Positions 13,873-21,999 of a stretch of DNA of 24,877 bases are shown piece by piece. Source of the stretch: AVCC01 sp039920865 (lineage in GTDB: Bacteria > Pseudomonadota > Gammaproteobacteria > Burkholderiales > Burkholderiaceae_D). A program made the position numbers and the translations under genes. The stretch is taken from positions 1 through 24,877 of the forward strand of contig JBDSCZ010000403.1 of NCBI GenBank assembly GCA_039920865.1, in the 5' to 3' direction. The first letter of the stretch is position 1; each line of letters opens with the position of its first letter. The notes below the pieces were generated by a model. It saw only the letters and a program-made list of their open reading frames with translations, did no database searches and was not told the origin of the DNA.

Positions 13873-15900
13873 CTACGATAACTGCGGTGAATGCGGTGGC
13901 AGCGAAAAGCGGAAAATTGTACCGCCGAGTGGATTATTCACATAATTCAAGGTGCCACCATGAAACTCCAATGTGGTGCGACAGATTTTCAGGCCGATTC
14001 CCATGCCTTCGGCCTTGGTCGAAAAAAACGGCGAAAACAGGTGTTCGGCGACTTCAGGCGCGATCCCGTGGCCTTGGTCGATCACCGATACCATCACGTT
14101 CGCCGGCTCTGCTGCAGCTTGCAACAGCATGCGGTCGGAATTGACACTGATGCGCAGAATACGCCGCTCGGAGGGAATCTGCTGCATCGATTCGATCGCG
14201 TTGCGCGTCAGGTTCAGCAATACCTGCTCCAGCATCACGCGGTCGGCCAGCACTGCGGGCAGTCCCGGCGCAATACTGACCTGGATGGCGACGAAACTCT
14301 GTTGCGCCTGCAGTTCGATCAGCGGCATTACACTCTCGATCAGCTGGTATATCGACACCGGTTCGCGGGTCGGTTCGCGCCGCTTGACGAACTCATGCAC
14401 GCTGCGAATGATCGAGCCGGCGCGCTGCACTTGTGCATTGGCCTTTTCCAGCGCCGGCCGCAGCAACGCGGCGTCCACCACACCGGACTGCATCAAATTA
14501 ATGGCGCCGGCAGTATAGCTGGAGATCGCGGCCAGCGGCTGGTTGAGCTCATGCGCCAGCGTCGAAGCCAGTTCGCCCATGGTTGCCAGACGCGCACTCG
14601 ATTGCAGCTTTTCCTGTTGCTGGCGATTTAATTCCTCCACTCTTTTGCGATCTGAAATATCCAGAATCGACCCCATCCAGCCGGTTTGCCGGCCACTCTC
14701 GTCCAGCAGCGGCGACTCGTAAATCAGCACCGGAAAACGTGCGCCATTGGCACGCTGGAACATGATCTCGAAACCATGTTGCTGCACGGTGCCGGCCAGC
14801 ACCTGGGCAAAACGCTCCTCGTAGTCTTCGATCGCCTCTGGCGCCCAATACGGCATCGGCGGCAGCTTGTTGAGCAATTGATCCGCAGTCAAGCCCACCA
14901 TCCGGCAAAATGCCGGGTTGACGTAACTGATCCTGCCGCTCAGATCGCGCGCCCGCAGCCCGGTCACCAGCGAATTTTCCATCGCCATCCGGAACGCAAT
15001 CTGCTCGCGCAGCGCGCCTTCTGCCGCCAGTCGCCGATTGATATCCCGCCACAATGCCCACAAGCTCCAGATCAGACCCAGCGACAGCAAGATGATCGAG
15101 CCGACCAGCAGATTCGGCAGCAGGGTCGGTGCACTCTTGACGCTATTGGTGCGCAGGTAAACTGCGGCCCCCGGCAAATCGAGCATGTGACGATGCGTGT
15201 AGATGCCGCGCCCGATACCGCCCGCCGCCCGCATGGCGAAGACGTTGTCATCATTATCGGTCAATACGATCTCGTTATCCTGGGCAAACCACCACGGCAC
15301 CATCTGATCTAGGATGTCCTGCAGTGCATAACGGATCACTATGCTGCCGCTGTATTGGCCATCATTGAAGATCGGCAAGTAACAATCCATCAGCGTCACC
15401 CTTGGCGCGCCGGCGTCACCAACCGTTTTGACCGGCTGACTGTATTGCGGCGATTTCAGCTTGCGTGCATTGGCCGAGACTTCGGCCGATGCCGCCGACA
15501 GGTGCGGCGGTGCGTTCGCACGCAGATTGCTGGAGGCGACTATCGCGCCGCTCGCATCCAACCACATCACGTGCCGGATCTCGCCACTGTTCTTCAGCAG
15601 CAGTACGGTACGTTCGCGCAGTTGTCCGGGACGGGTGATGCCGCTCGCGATTTCTATTCCGACCTGACGAAAATTTTCTTCATTGCGGCTCAGTTGAAAG
15701 CGGACCGCCTGCTCCACCCAGAGCGTATCGGCAATCAGTTGTTCCTGCCGCTCGCCGACTTCCATCTGCCGCACTTGCCATGGCAGCCATATCAGGATCG
15801 ACAGGAACAGCAGCACCAGCAGTATCGGCAGCAGCCAGCGCCAAGCCTGTTTACGATGCAAAAGGCCGGCACCTAAAGCGCTGAATCCGTTTATTTTCAT
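13873..15900 (-). CDS. dctS: Membrane sensor histidine kinase with PAS domain (DctS-like)
   Basis: Sensor kinase of 675 residues. It has a first membrane helix (about 20-41), a periplasmic sensing domain (about 42-258), a second helix (about 260-284), a PAS domain (about 305-422) and a HisKA domain. The phospho-accepting H450 lies in TLAHELNQPLAAISSY. The HATPase domain (about 540-665) has N box LNLTRNAIESM, G1 DQGHGIAPE and G2 GMGIGLKI. The HELNQPLAAI sequence is that of the FixL/DctS/DctB class. I start it at 15900 (MKINGFSAL); the frame stays open to 16305, but that would run through the divergent promoter and into dctP. No clear Shine-Dalgarno sequence precedes 15900. It probably senses external C4-dicarboxylates and phosphorylates the response regulator encoded after it. 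Confidence 0.9.
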   Translation of the reverse strand: MKINGFSALGAGLLHRKQAWRWLLPILLVLLFLSILIWLPWQVRQMEVGERQEQLIADTLWVEQAVRFQLSRNEENFRQVGIEIASGITRPGQLRERTVLLLKNSGEIRHVMWLDASGAIVASSNLRANAPPHLSAASAEVSANARKLKSPQYSQPVKTVGDAGAPRVTLMDCYLPIFNDGQYSGSIVIRYALQDILDQMVPWWFAQDNEIVLTDNDDNVFAMRAAGGIGRGIYTHRHMLDLPGAAVYLRTNSVKSAPTLLPNLLVGSIILLSLGLIWSLWALWRDINRRLAAEGALREQIAFRMAMENSLVTGLRARDLSGRISYVNPAFCRMVGLTADQLLNKLPPMPYWAPEAIEDYEERFAQVLAGTVQQHGFEIMFQRANGARFPVLIYESPLLDESGRQTGWMGSILDISDRKRVEELNRQQQEKLQSSARLATMGELASTLAHELNQPLAAISSYTAGAINLMQSGVVDAALLRPALEKANAQVQRAGSIIRSVHEFVKRREPTREPVSIYQLIESVMPLIELQAQQSFVAIQVSIAPGLPAVLADRVMLEQVLLNLTRNAIESMQQIPSERRILRISVNSDRMLLQAAAEPANVMVSVIDQGHGIAPEVAEHLFSPFFSTKAEGMGIGLKICRTTLEFHGGTLNYVNNPLGGTIFRFSLPPHSPQLS

Positions 15901-16111
15901 GGACCGAAAGAGTCTTTCTGGCGTATTGGTAGCGTGTTGGCGGATTACGGCTAAAGCCGGAATTCTACCGAATATTCTAGGCCTGTTTTTTTGTTTCAAG
16001 ATGAAGCGGTTTTTCAGGATTGTGGTTATCCACAATTGTGCCGTAATCAAACACTGGCCAGAATGCGCTGGTAATTTAAAAAATGTTGTTCTACATCCAC
16101 AGGAGACAAGC
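15901..16111. promoter_or_regulatory. Divergent control region between the sensor kinase and dctP
   Basis: This 211-bp region must hold both promoters. Visible symmetry includes CGGCT-AA-AGCCG (about 15949-15960), the perfect ATTGTGG-TTAT-CCACAAT (16019-16036) and CTGGCCAG (about 16054-16061). The second contains TTATCCACA (16026-16034), identical to the DnaA-box consensus. These palindromes are candidate operators for the FixJ-type regulator. No convincing -35/-10 pair and no sigma54 GG-N10-GC signature was found. AGGAGA at 16101-16106 is the dctP ribosome-binding site. Confidence 0.55.
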
Positions 16112-17131
16112 ATGAAATTCAAGACCCTGAAACTCAAGACTCTATTCCTGGCGTTGGCATCTGCCGCCGTCATCAGCCCGACTGCCTTTGCACAAGCCCC
16201 GATCGTCATCAAGTTCAGCCACGTGGTTGCAAATGACACGCCAAAAGGCAAAGCTGCCGAACGTTTCAAGGAACTGGCGGAAAAAAGCACCAAAGGCCGC
16301 GTCAAGGTCGAGGTCTACCCAAATAGTACCTTGTACAAGGACAAGGAAGAACTGGAAGCGTTGCAGCTCGGTGCAGTCCAGATGCTGGCACCTTCGCTGG
16401 CCAAATTCGGCCCGCTGGGCGTGCGTGAATTCGAGGTCTTCGATCTGCCGTACATCTTCCCTTCCAAGGACGTGCTGTATCGCGTCACCGAAGGACCGAT
16501 CGGCAAAAGCCTGCTGAAAAAACTTGAGCCAAAGGGCATCACCGGCCTGGCGTACTGGGATAACGGCTTCAAGGTCATGTCGGCCAACAAGCCGCTGCAC
16601 TCGCCGTCAGACATGAAGGGCCTGAAAATGCGCATTCAGTCCTCCAAGGTACTCGATGCGCAGATGCGCGCACTGGGAGCGAACCCGCAGGTAATGGCCT
16701 TCTCCGAGGTGTATCAGGCGCTGCAAACCGGCGTGGTGGACGGTACCGAGAACCCGCCGTCGAACCTGTACACGCAAAAAATGCATGAAGTGCAAAAAGA
16801 CGTCACCATGACCAAACATGGCTATCTGGGTTATGCGGTGATCGTCAACAAGAAATTCTGGGATGGCTTGCCAGCCGACATTCGCACCGCGCTGGAAACC
16901 GCGATGAAAGATTCAACCAAATACGCGAATGCGATCGCCCAGCAGGAAAACGACAAGGCGATAGCCGCTGTCAAAGCCTCCGGTAAAACGACTGTGTATG
17001 AGCTAACCGGCAAGGAACAGGTCGAATGGCGCAAGGCGCTGATGCCGGTCCAGAAACAGATGGAAGACCGTATCGGCAAGGAGTTGATTGCTTCCATCAA
17101 CAAGGAATCGGCAGCGCTGCTCCTGAAGTAA
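16112..17131 (+). CDS. dctP: TRAP transporter periplasmic solute-binding protein DctP
   Basis: Extracytoplasmic binding protein of 339 residues for C4-dicarboxylates such as succinate, malate or fumarate. A signal peptide ends near AFA-QA (about 25-28). The mature part begins APIVIKFSHVVANDTPKGKA, the usual DctP opening. The carboxylate-binding arginine in LKMRIQSS is R174, and the following QALQTGVVDGTENPPSN segment is typical of the family. The start at 16112 is set by AGGAGA 5 nt upstream; in-frame codons back to 15899 fall in the control region. The gene is separated from dctQ by 190 nt containing a strong hairpin, which would let the binding protein be made in excess. The regulator pair encoded divergently supports a dicarboxylate substrate, but other organic acids are possible. 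Confidence 0.93.
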   Translation: MKFKTLKLKTLFLALASAAVISPTAFAQAPIVIKFSHVVANDTPKGKAAERFKELAEKSTKGRVKVEVYPNSTLYKDKEELEALQLGAVQMLAPSLAKFGPLGVREFEVFDLPYIFPSKDVLYRVTEGPIGKSLLKKLEPKGITGLAYWDNGFKVMSANKPLHSPSDMKGLKMRIQSSKVLDAQMRALGANPQVMAFSEVYQALQTGVVDGTENPPSNLYTQKMHEVQKDVTMTKHGYLGYAVIVNKKFWDGLPADIRTALETAMKDSTKYANAIAQQENDKAIAAVKASGKTTVYELTGKEQVEWRKALMPVQKQMEDRIGKELIASINKESAALLLK

Positions 17132-17153
17132 TGGCTACGCGGGCATGATAACC

Positions 17154-17197
17154 ATGCGGCTTGCAAGTCAGAGAGGCTTGTAAGCCGCATATTTTTT
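17154..17197 (+). terminator. Terminator or attenuator between dctP and dctQ
   Basis: The 14-nt arms ATGCGGCTTGCAAG (17154-17167) and CTTGTAAGCCGCAT (17177-17190) pair with a single G-U, a 9-nt loop and a following run of six T. It is a textbook intrinsic terminator inside the operon, 22 nt after the dctP stop, and probably limits read-through into dctQM. Confidence 0.85.
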
Positions 17198-17321
17198 GTA
17201 AAAATATACGTGCTGCATCAGTATTTTCATTACCGCACGAAATACCTGCGGAAAATACACATAAATTTAGCATACTCCGGCAATGCATTTGCCATTAACT
17301 CCCACGCCTATCGGGGAACCC

Positions 17322-17882
17322 ATGAAAATTCTTGATCATCTTGAGGAATGGCTGATTTCCTCCTTGATGGCAGCGGCAACTATCATCACTTTTGCCGCTG
17401 TCATGCACCGCTACTTAACCGGCATCACCCTGTTCGGCATCCAGGATGCGCTAATCCAGATCAATACCAGCTGGGCCCAGGAATTAACCATCTTCATGTT
17501 CGTCTGGATGGCAAAATTCGGCGCCGCCTATGGCGTTCGCACTGGTATCCACGTCGGTGTCGACCTTCTTCTCAACAAGTTGAACACACCGCATCGCAAC
17601 AAGATGATCGTCTTCGGCATGCTGGCCGGCGCGACGTTTACCGGCATCATCGGTACCCTCGGTGCAGCTTTCGTGTATGAAATAAGCCATACCGGCAGCG
17701 TTTCCGAAGTGCTGGAACTGCCGATGTGGATCGTCTATATGGCGGTGCCGCTTGGTTCTTACCTGATGTCGTTCCGCTTTTTGCAGGTTGCCTGGAACTT
17801 CGTCAAGACCGGTGACTTACCCAAGCACGACCACGGGCATGTCGAAGGTATCGAAGAAGAAACCCAAGGGGAAAAAGCATGA
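17322..17882 (+). CDS. dctQ: TRAP transporter small membrane subunit DctQ
   Basis: Inner-membrane protein of 186 residues with four hydrophobic helices (about 10-30, 50-70, 90-115 and 130-155), the standard DctQ plan. The central stretch with SWAQELTIFMFVWMAKFGAAYG carries the conserved W-[AS]-x-E-L motif of the family. The start at 17322 (MKILDHLEEW) has GGGGAA a few nt upstream; an in-frame start at 17283 adds residues with no family match. The stop overlaps the dctM start (ATGA, 17879-17882). DctQ forms the membrane complex with DctM and couples dicarboxylate uptake, delivered by DctP, to the sodium gradient. Confidence 0.93.
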   Translation: MKILDHLEEWLISSLMAAATIITFAAVMHRYLTGITLFGIQDALIQINTSWAQELTIFMFVWMAKFGAAYGVRTGIHVGVDLLLNKLNTPHRNKMIVFGMLAGATFTGIIGTLGAAFVYEISHTGSVSEVLELPMWIVYMAVPLGSYLMSFRFLQVAWNFVKTGDLPKHDHGHVEGIEEETQGEKA

Positions 17883-19159
17883 ATGCACTGATCATCTTTA
17901 TCCTGCTGTTCGCGCTGATGCTGACCGGCATGCCGATCTCGATTTCGCTCGGACTGACGGTGCTGACCTTTCTGTTTACGATGACCGAAGTTCCGGTCCA
18001 GGCGGTTGCGCTGAAACTATTCACCGGCATTGAAAAATACGAGATCATGGCGATCCCGTTCTTTATTCTGGCCGGGAACTTCCTCACCCATGGCGGCGTT
18101 GCGCGGCGCATGATCAACTTTGCCACCTCGATGGTCGGTCACTGGCACGGCGGCCTGGCACTCGGTGCAGTGATGGCCTGCGCGCTGTTTGCCGCGGTAT
18201 CCGGCTCCAGTCCGGCTACCGTGGTTGCGATCGGTTCTATCGTGCTGCCGGCAATGATCAAGCAAGGTTATCCGAAAAGTTTCGGCGCCGGCATAGTCGC
18301 GACCGCTGGCGGATTGGGGATTCTGATCCCGCCGTCGATCGTGATGGTGATGTACGCGGTATCGACCAACACCTCGATCGGCAAACTGTTCATGGCCGGC
18401 GTAATTCCCGGCCTGATGCTGGCGACCATGCTCGGACTGATTACCTGGCACATAGCGCGCAAGAATAACTATCCGCGCATGACCAAGTCGTCATGGCTGG
18501 AGCGTTACAGAAGCTTCAAGAAAAGCGCGTGGGGACTGTTGCTGATCGTGATCGTGATGGGCGGCATTTATAGCGGCGTCTTCACGCCGACCGAGGCGGC
18601 AGCGGTATCGGCGGTGTACGCCTTCATCATTGCCGTTTTCGTGTACAAGGATTTGAGCCTCAAGCAAATTCCCAAGGTTCTGCGCGACTCGGCATCAATG
18701 TCGGCCATGTTGCTGTATATCATCACCAATGCGGTATTGTTCTCGTTCCTGATGACCAGCGAAAACATCCCGCAGGCCATGGCAGCCTGGATCATCGACC
18801 AGGGCTTCGGCGTAATCACCTTCCTGATGGTGGTCAACATAGTGCTGCTGGTGGCCGGCAGCGTGATGGATCCGTCGGCAATCGTGCTGATCATGGCGCC
18901 GATCCTGTTCCCGATCGCGATGGCGCTCGGTATCGACCCGGTCCATTTCGGCATCATGATGGTAGTGAACATGGAAATCGGTATGGTCACGCCGCCGGTC
19001 GGCTTGAACCTGTATGTCGCGTCCGGTATCACCAAGATGGGCATCACGCAATTATCGGTTGCCGTGCTGCCGTGGCTGCTGACCAGCCTGGTGTTCCTGA
19101 TGTTGATTACCTACATACCGCAAATCTCGCTGTGGCTGCCAAATCTGATATTCAATTAA
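17879..19159 (+). CDS. dctM: TRAP transporter large permease subunit DctM
   Basis: Inner-membrane permease of 426 residues with about 12 hydrophobic spans. Family phrases include PISISLGLTVLTFLF, IPFFILAGNFLTHGGVARRM, FAAVSGSSPATVVAIGSI, PPSIVMVMYAVSTNTSIG, FTPTEAAAVSAVYAF and TPPVGLNLYVASGITKM. It is the transport channel of the TRAP system, belongs to the ion-transporter superfamily and works with DctQ. The start codon overlaps the dctQ stop by 4 nt (ATGA), which indicates translational coupling. A strong terminator follows 12 nt after the stop. Confidence 0.95.
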   Translation: MNALIIFILLFALMLTGMPISISLGLTVLTFLFTMTEVPVQAVALKLFTGIEKYEIMAIPFFILAGNFLTHGGVARRMINFATSMVGHWHGGLALGAVMACALFAAVSGSSPATVVAIGSIVLPAMIKQGYPKSFGAGIVATAGGLGILIPPSIVMVMYAVSTNTSIGKLFMAGVIPGLMLATMLGLITWHIARKNNYPRMTKSSWLERYRSFKKSAWGLLLIVIVMGGIYSGVFTPTEAAAVSAVYAFIIAVFVYKDLSLKQIPKVLRDSASMSAMLLYIITNAVLFSFLMTSENIPQAMAAWIIDQGFGVITFLMVVNIVLLVAGSVMDPSAIVLIMAPILFPIAMALGIDPVHFGIMMVVNMEIGMVTPPVGLNLYVASGITKMGITQLSVAVLPWLLTSLVFLMLITYIPQISLWLPNLIFN

Positions 19160-19171
19160 ATCGGATTGTCT

Positions 19172-19208
19172 AAAAATCGCCGGACTAGGTCGTCCGGCGA
19201 TTTTTTTC
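19172..19208 (+). terminator. Rho-independent terminator of the dctPQM operon
   Basis: AAAAATCGCCGGAC (19172-19185) pairs perfectly with GTCCGGCGATTTTT (19192-19205) around the 6-nt loop TAGGTC and is followed by further T residues. It is symmetrical enough to work on both strands. Confidence 0.9.
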
Positions 19209-19339
19209 GTTTTTACAAAATTTAATTTGGATTAGGCCAACGCATTGTAAATAATGCATGAATATTTCATAACTTGATCAAAATACGATTTCGTTTAATT
19301 ATTTTTCCGATTCCGGCAAACCGATGTTACTATTGCGAA

Positions 19340-19534
19340 AATTTTGGATCAGTAGCTACCTTCCTGGACCATGCAAGACCAAATACGCAACATAAATGAA
19401 TTTCAGAGGAGTAGTACATAAAGGACGGTAGAGATACCGACAAATAACGAGGAGACACGCGTTTCAATTGAGCTGTCAAGCAGCCTGAACGCGCAGCAGT
19501 AATTTAAAGGCGCATCTCACGATGCGCCTTTTTT
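19340..19534 (+). ncRNA. Candidate small RNA with GGA motifs and its own terminator
   Basis: Between the dctM terminator and the next gene there is no ORF of useful length, yet a second intrinsic terminator ends at 19534. Upstream of it the sequence folds well: CGGTA-GAGA-TACCG (19426-19439) is a hairpin with a GNRA tetraloop, and GCGTTTCA can pair with TGAACGC across about 19459-19492. Five GGA motifs occur (19346, 19366, 19408, 19423, 19451), two in AGGAG contexts that look like ribosome-binding sites but have no start codon at proper distance. A weak promoter, TTCCGA (19305-19310), 17 nt, TACTAT (19328-19333), would start transcription near 19340. The 5' end is uncertain. An alternative is the leader of the ogt gene, ending in an attenuator. 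Confidence 0.4.
19506..19534 (+). terminator. Orphan rho-independent terminator upstream of the ogt-type gene
   Basis: AAAGGCGCATC (19506-19516) pairs perfectly with GATGCGCCTTT (19521-19531) around TCAC, followed by a T run (19529-19534). No protein gene precedes it, since the dctM operon already has its own terminator at 19172-19208. It ends 16 nt before the next ATG. Confidence 0.88.
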
Positions 19535-19550
19535 GTTTTATCCTGTCGAC

Positions 19551-20057
19551 ATGAAGAATCCACCCGGCACCCACCTGTTTTCGGCCATCGTCGAAGCCCC
19601 TTTCGGCGCGATCGGCATTCGCACCGCAGCGTCGATCCTGCAGGAACTGGTCTATCTTCCCCCATCGTTTGCAGCCAGGGCCGCAGACCCAGCCGATACG
19701 CTGGCAGAGCAGACTGCAGTCCAGGTAATGCGCTATCTGGATGATCCGGATTATTTTTTCGACCTGCCCTTGCCGGAAATCGGCACGCCCTTCCAGCGCC
19801 GGGTATGGCAGGCCATTGCATCGATTCCGCGCGGCCAGGTTCTGACCTACGGCCAGATTTCCCAACAACTGCGTTCGGCGCCGCGTGCGGTCGGGCAGGC
19901 TTGCGGTGCCAACTGGTTTCCGTTGCTGATTCCTTGCCACCGCGTCACTGCGGCAGGCGGGCTGGGCGGCTTTGCGCACCACGACGATGCGAGCGGCTTC
20001 CATCTCGGCGTCAAACGCTGGCTACTCGCGCATGAAGGCGCCGCAGGTTACCGATGA
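19551..20057 (+). CDS. ogt: Methylated-DNA--protein-cysteine methyltransferase (Ogt type)
   Basis: DNA repair protein of 168 residues that transfers alkyl groups from O6-alkylguanine to its own cysteine in a suicide reaction. The C-terminal domain is complete: GTPFQRRVWQAIASIPRGQV (about 78-97), the TYGQIS helix-turn-helix region with its arginine finger nearby, and the active-site LLIPCHRV with C129. The N-terminal domain is short, as in Ogt, and there is no Ada domain. The ATG at 19551 is preferred over an in-frame TTG at 19533, which lies in the T tract of the preceding terminator. No Shine-Dalgarno sequence is visible, so translation may be leaderless or weak. The stop codon overlaps the xerD start region (ATGATG at 20054-20059). 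Confidence 0.9.
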   Translation: MKNPPGTHLFSAIVEAPFGAIGIRTAASILQELVYLPPSFAARAADPADTLAEQTAVQVMRYLDDPDYFFDLPLPEIGTPFQRRVWQAIASIPRGQVLTYGQISQQLRSAPRAVGQACGANWFPLLIPCHRVTAAGGLGGFAHHDDASGFHLGVKRWLLAHEGAAGYR

Positions 20058-20968
20058 TGGGTCAAGCGGGACTATCTGCCGCCAGCCAGTCTGCCATTGA
20101 TGCTTTCTGCGACACCTTATGGCTGGAGGACGGCTTGGCGAAGAACTCGCTGGAGGCTTATCGGCGCGACATGCGCCTGTTTGCGCACTGGCTGCAGACC
20201 GAATGCGGCAAGGCCTTGTATCAGGTCCAGGCAGACGACCTTAGCCTGTATTTCAGCGCCCGCCACGACACCAGCAAGGCCACCTCGTCGAACCGCCGTC
20301 TGGCAGTGCTGAAGCGCTTTTATCAGCTGGCACTGCGCCAGCAGCAGATCGAGTCCGATCCCTGCCTGAAAATGCAAAGCGCCAAACAGCCGGCACGAAT
20401 ACCGCACACCTTGTCGGAAGCACAAGTCGAGGCGCTGCTGGCAGCACCGGATACCGATACTCCGCTGGGCTTGCGCGACCGCACCATGCTGGAGCTGATG
20501 TATGCCAGTGGCTTGCGCGTAACTGAACTGGTGTTGCTAAAAACGCTAGAAGTCGGCATGAACGAAGGCGTCTTGCGCATTACCGGCAAGGGCAACAAGA
20601 CGCGCCTGGTGCCTTTCGGCGCCGAGGCGCGCAGTTGGCTGGAACGCTACCTGAAACAGTCGCGCGGCGTGATTCTGGGTGGACAGGTTGATGACGCGTT
20701 GTTCGTTACTGCGCGCGGCGGAGCGATGACGCGTCAGATGTTCTGGATCCTGGTCAGTAAATATGCACGCAAGGCTGACATCAATGCACCGCTTTCGCCG
20801 CATACGCTGCGCCATGCATTCGCCACCCATTTACTCAATCACGGGGCCGATTTGCGGGTGGTGCAACTTTTGCTCGGGCATGCAGACATTTCGACCACGC
20901 AAATTTACACTTACGTGGCGCGCGAACGCTTAAAGAAGTTACACGCGGAACATCACCCGCGCGGCTAG
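20054..20968 (+). CDS. xerD: Site-specific tyrosine recombinase XerD
   Basis: Recombinase of 304 residues that, with XerC, resolves chromosome dimers at dif during division. The N-terminal SAM-like core-binding domain (about 10-100, with GLAKNSLEAYRRDM) and the C-terminal catalytic domain are complete. All catalytic residues are seen: R155 in ASGLRVTEL, K179 in ITGKGNKTR, H250 and R253 in SPHTLRHAFATHLL, H276 in LLGHADIS, and the nucleophile Y285 in TQIYTYV. XerD is favoured over XerC by similarity of the HLLNHGADLRVVQLLLGHAD stretch and the LKKLHAEHHPRG ending. The start may be the ATG at 20054 or the immediately following one at 20057. It overlaps the preceding repair gene and is convergent with the next gene, leaving 8 nt. 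Confidence 0.95.
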   Translation: MMGQAGLSAASQSAIDAFCDTLWLEDGLAKNSLEAYRRDMRLFAHWLQTECGKALYQVQADDLSLYFSARHDTSKATSSNRRLAVLKRFYQLALRQQQIESDPCLKMQSAKQPARIPHTLSEAQVEALLAAPDTDTPLGLRDRTMLELMYASGLRVTELVLLKTLEVGMNEGVLRITGKGNKTRLVPFGAEARSWLERYLKQSRGVILGGQVDDALFVTARGGAMTRQMFWILVSKYARKADINAPLSPHTLRHAFATHLLNHGADLRVVQLLLGHADISTTQIYTYVARERLKKLHAEHHPRG

Positions 20969-20976
20969 TCATGCGT

Positions 20977-21951
20977 TTATTCATTAACGCCATACAACCG
21001 CACCCGCATCAACACCTGCCCATGATCGCTGGTTTCCGGCTGTTGCAGCTGGATATGGTCGTTCAGGTAAGCAACTTCCAGTACTTCACCGACGGCAAAG
21101 CGCGATGCTGGATTGAATTCCTCCGACACCAGGATATGATCGATGGTTTCGAATCGCCCCTGATGGATTGTGCTGTAACCGACATTGCGCAACGGATCGC
21201 AATGCGACTGGATGCGGTAGCTATCGAACAGGCGTTCGTCGAAACTGCCGTGGTGGCCATGGTGAACACCTCCCATCACGATCCGGCTGGTAATCGCACC
21301 GGAGACATCATTGAAGTCACCCATCACCACCAGCGGCTTCCGGTCGCCCTGAAGCACATCTGCCAGCAGATAGCGCAGGCCGAGCGCTTCGGCACCGCGC
21401 CGGATCAGCGAACGCAACGAACCGATGCCAAAATGGCAGGGATCACTATCACCCTCCCCGACTGCGTAGTCGGGACGCTGGGATTTCAGGTGTGCCACAA
21501 AGACATGCACGATCAACTCGGGCGACAGCGCCACTTGCACATGCAGGATCGGCCGCGTGAAGTGATTCGAAATTTTATCGGTACCGGGCAGCGCCACCGA
21601 TAGCTGGTGCGGTAGCTCGCTGTAAGTCTTCACTACGCCGGCAAGCGGTAGCCGTGATACCAGCGCCACACTGGGGCTAAGCTGACCATCGCGCACAACC
21701 GGGTCGAAGCCGACCTGCTGCGCATGTGCATAACGCCTGCTTTTGGCCAGTGCATGCTGCAATGCTGCCTGCGAGAAAATCTCCTGAAAACCGATTACAT
21801 CGGCATCCAGGCGGTCGATCTGCTGCGCAATCCAGTCGGTTTTCGCCTCAAACTCGGCACTGGTAAGCGGTGCCAGATTGTCATAGCAAACCGCGCCCGG
21901 CAGCGCTAAATTGAAGACGTTGAAAGTAGCAAAACGGATTTCCTGTTGCAT
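20977..21951 (-). CDS. Endonuclease/exonuclease/phosphatase family protein
   Basis: Predicted metal-dependent phosphoesterase of 324 residues with the fold shared by DNase I, exonuclease III and sphingomyelinases. The expected motifs appear in order: FATFNVFNL near the N-terminus, VIGFQEIF with the metal-binding glutamate (about 57), VFVAHLKSQRPDY, VVMGDFNDVSGA with the catalytic Asp and Asn, IDHILVS, and SDHGQVLMRV with the C-terminal Asp-His pair. There is no signal peptide, so it is probably cytoplasmic. The substrate (nucleic acid, inositol phosphate or other) cannot be told. The family member adjacent to xerD is not one I recognise by gene name. It starts 48 bp from the divergent YbaK-type gene. 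Confidence 0.85.
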   Translation of the reverse strand: MQQEIRFATFNVFNLALPGAVCYDNLAPLTSAEFEAKTDWIAQQIDRLDADVIGFQEIFSQAALQHALAKSRRYAHAQQVGFDPVVRDGQLSPSVALVSRLPLAGVVKTYSELPHQLSVALPGTDKISNHFTRPILHVQVALSPELIVHVFVAHLKSQRPDYAVGEGDSDPCHFGIGSLRSLIRRGAEALGLRYLLADVLQGDRKPLVVMGDFNDVSGAITSRIVMGGVHHGHHGSFDERLFDSYRIQSHCDPLRNVGYSTIHQGRFETIDHILVSEEFNPASRFAVGEVLEVAYLNDHIQLQQPETSDHGQVLMRVRLYGVNE

Positions 21952-21999
21952 AATATGCCCTCGATTGACATCCCAACAGACTTTCTAAGCGTATCACGC

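Noticed and set aside
16037..16080. Possible sigma54 promoter for dctP (TGGCC...GCTGG)
   Set aside because: The spacing does not give the required GG-N10-GC, and the regulator here is FixJ-type, which works with sigma70, not an NtrC-type activator.
15901..16305. N-terminal extension of the sensor kinase frame through the divergent region
   Set aside because: It would run across the dctP start and signal peptide on the other strand and adds no domain. The start at 15900 directly precedes the first membrane helix.
19371..19433. Very short ORFs (11 to 16 codons) in the candidate small RNA region
   Set aside because: The AGGAG strings do not precede usable start codons, and the ATGs present lack ribosome-binding sites.
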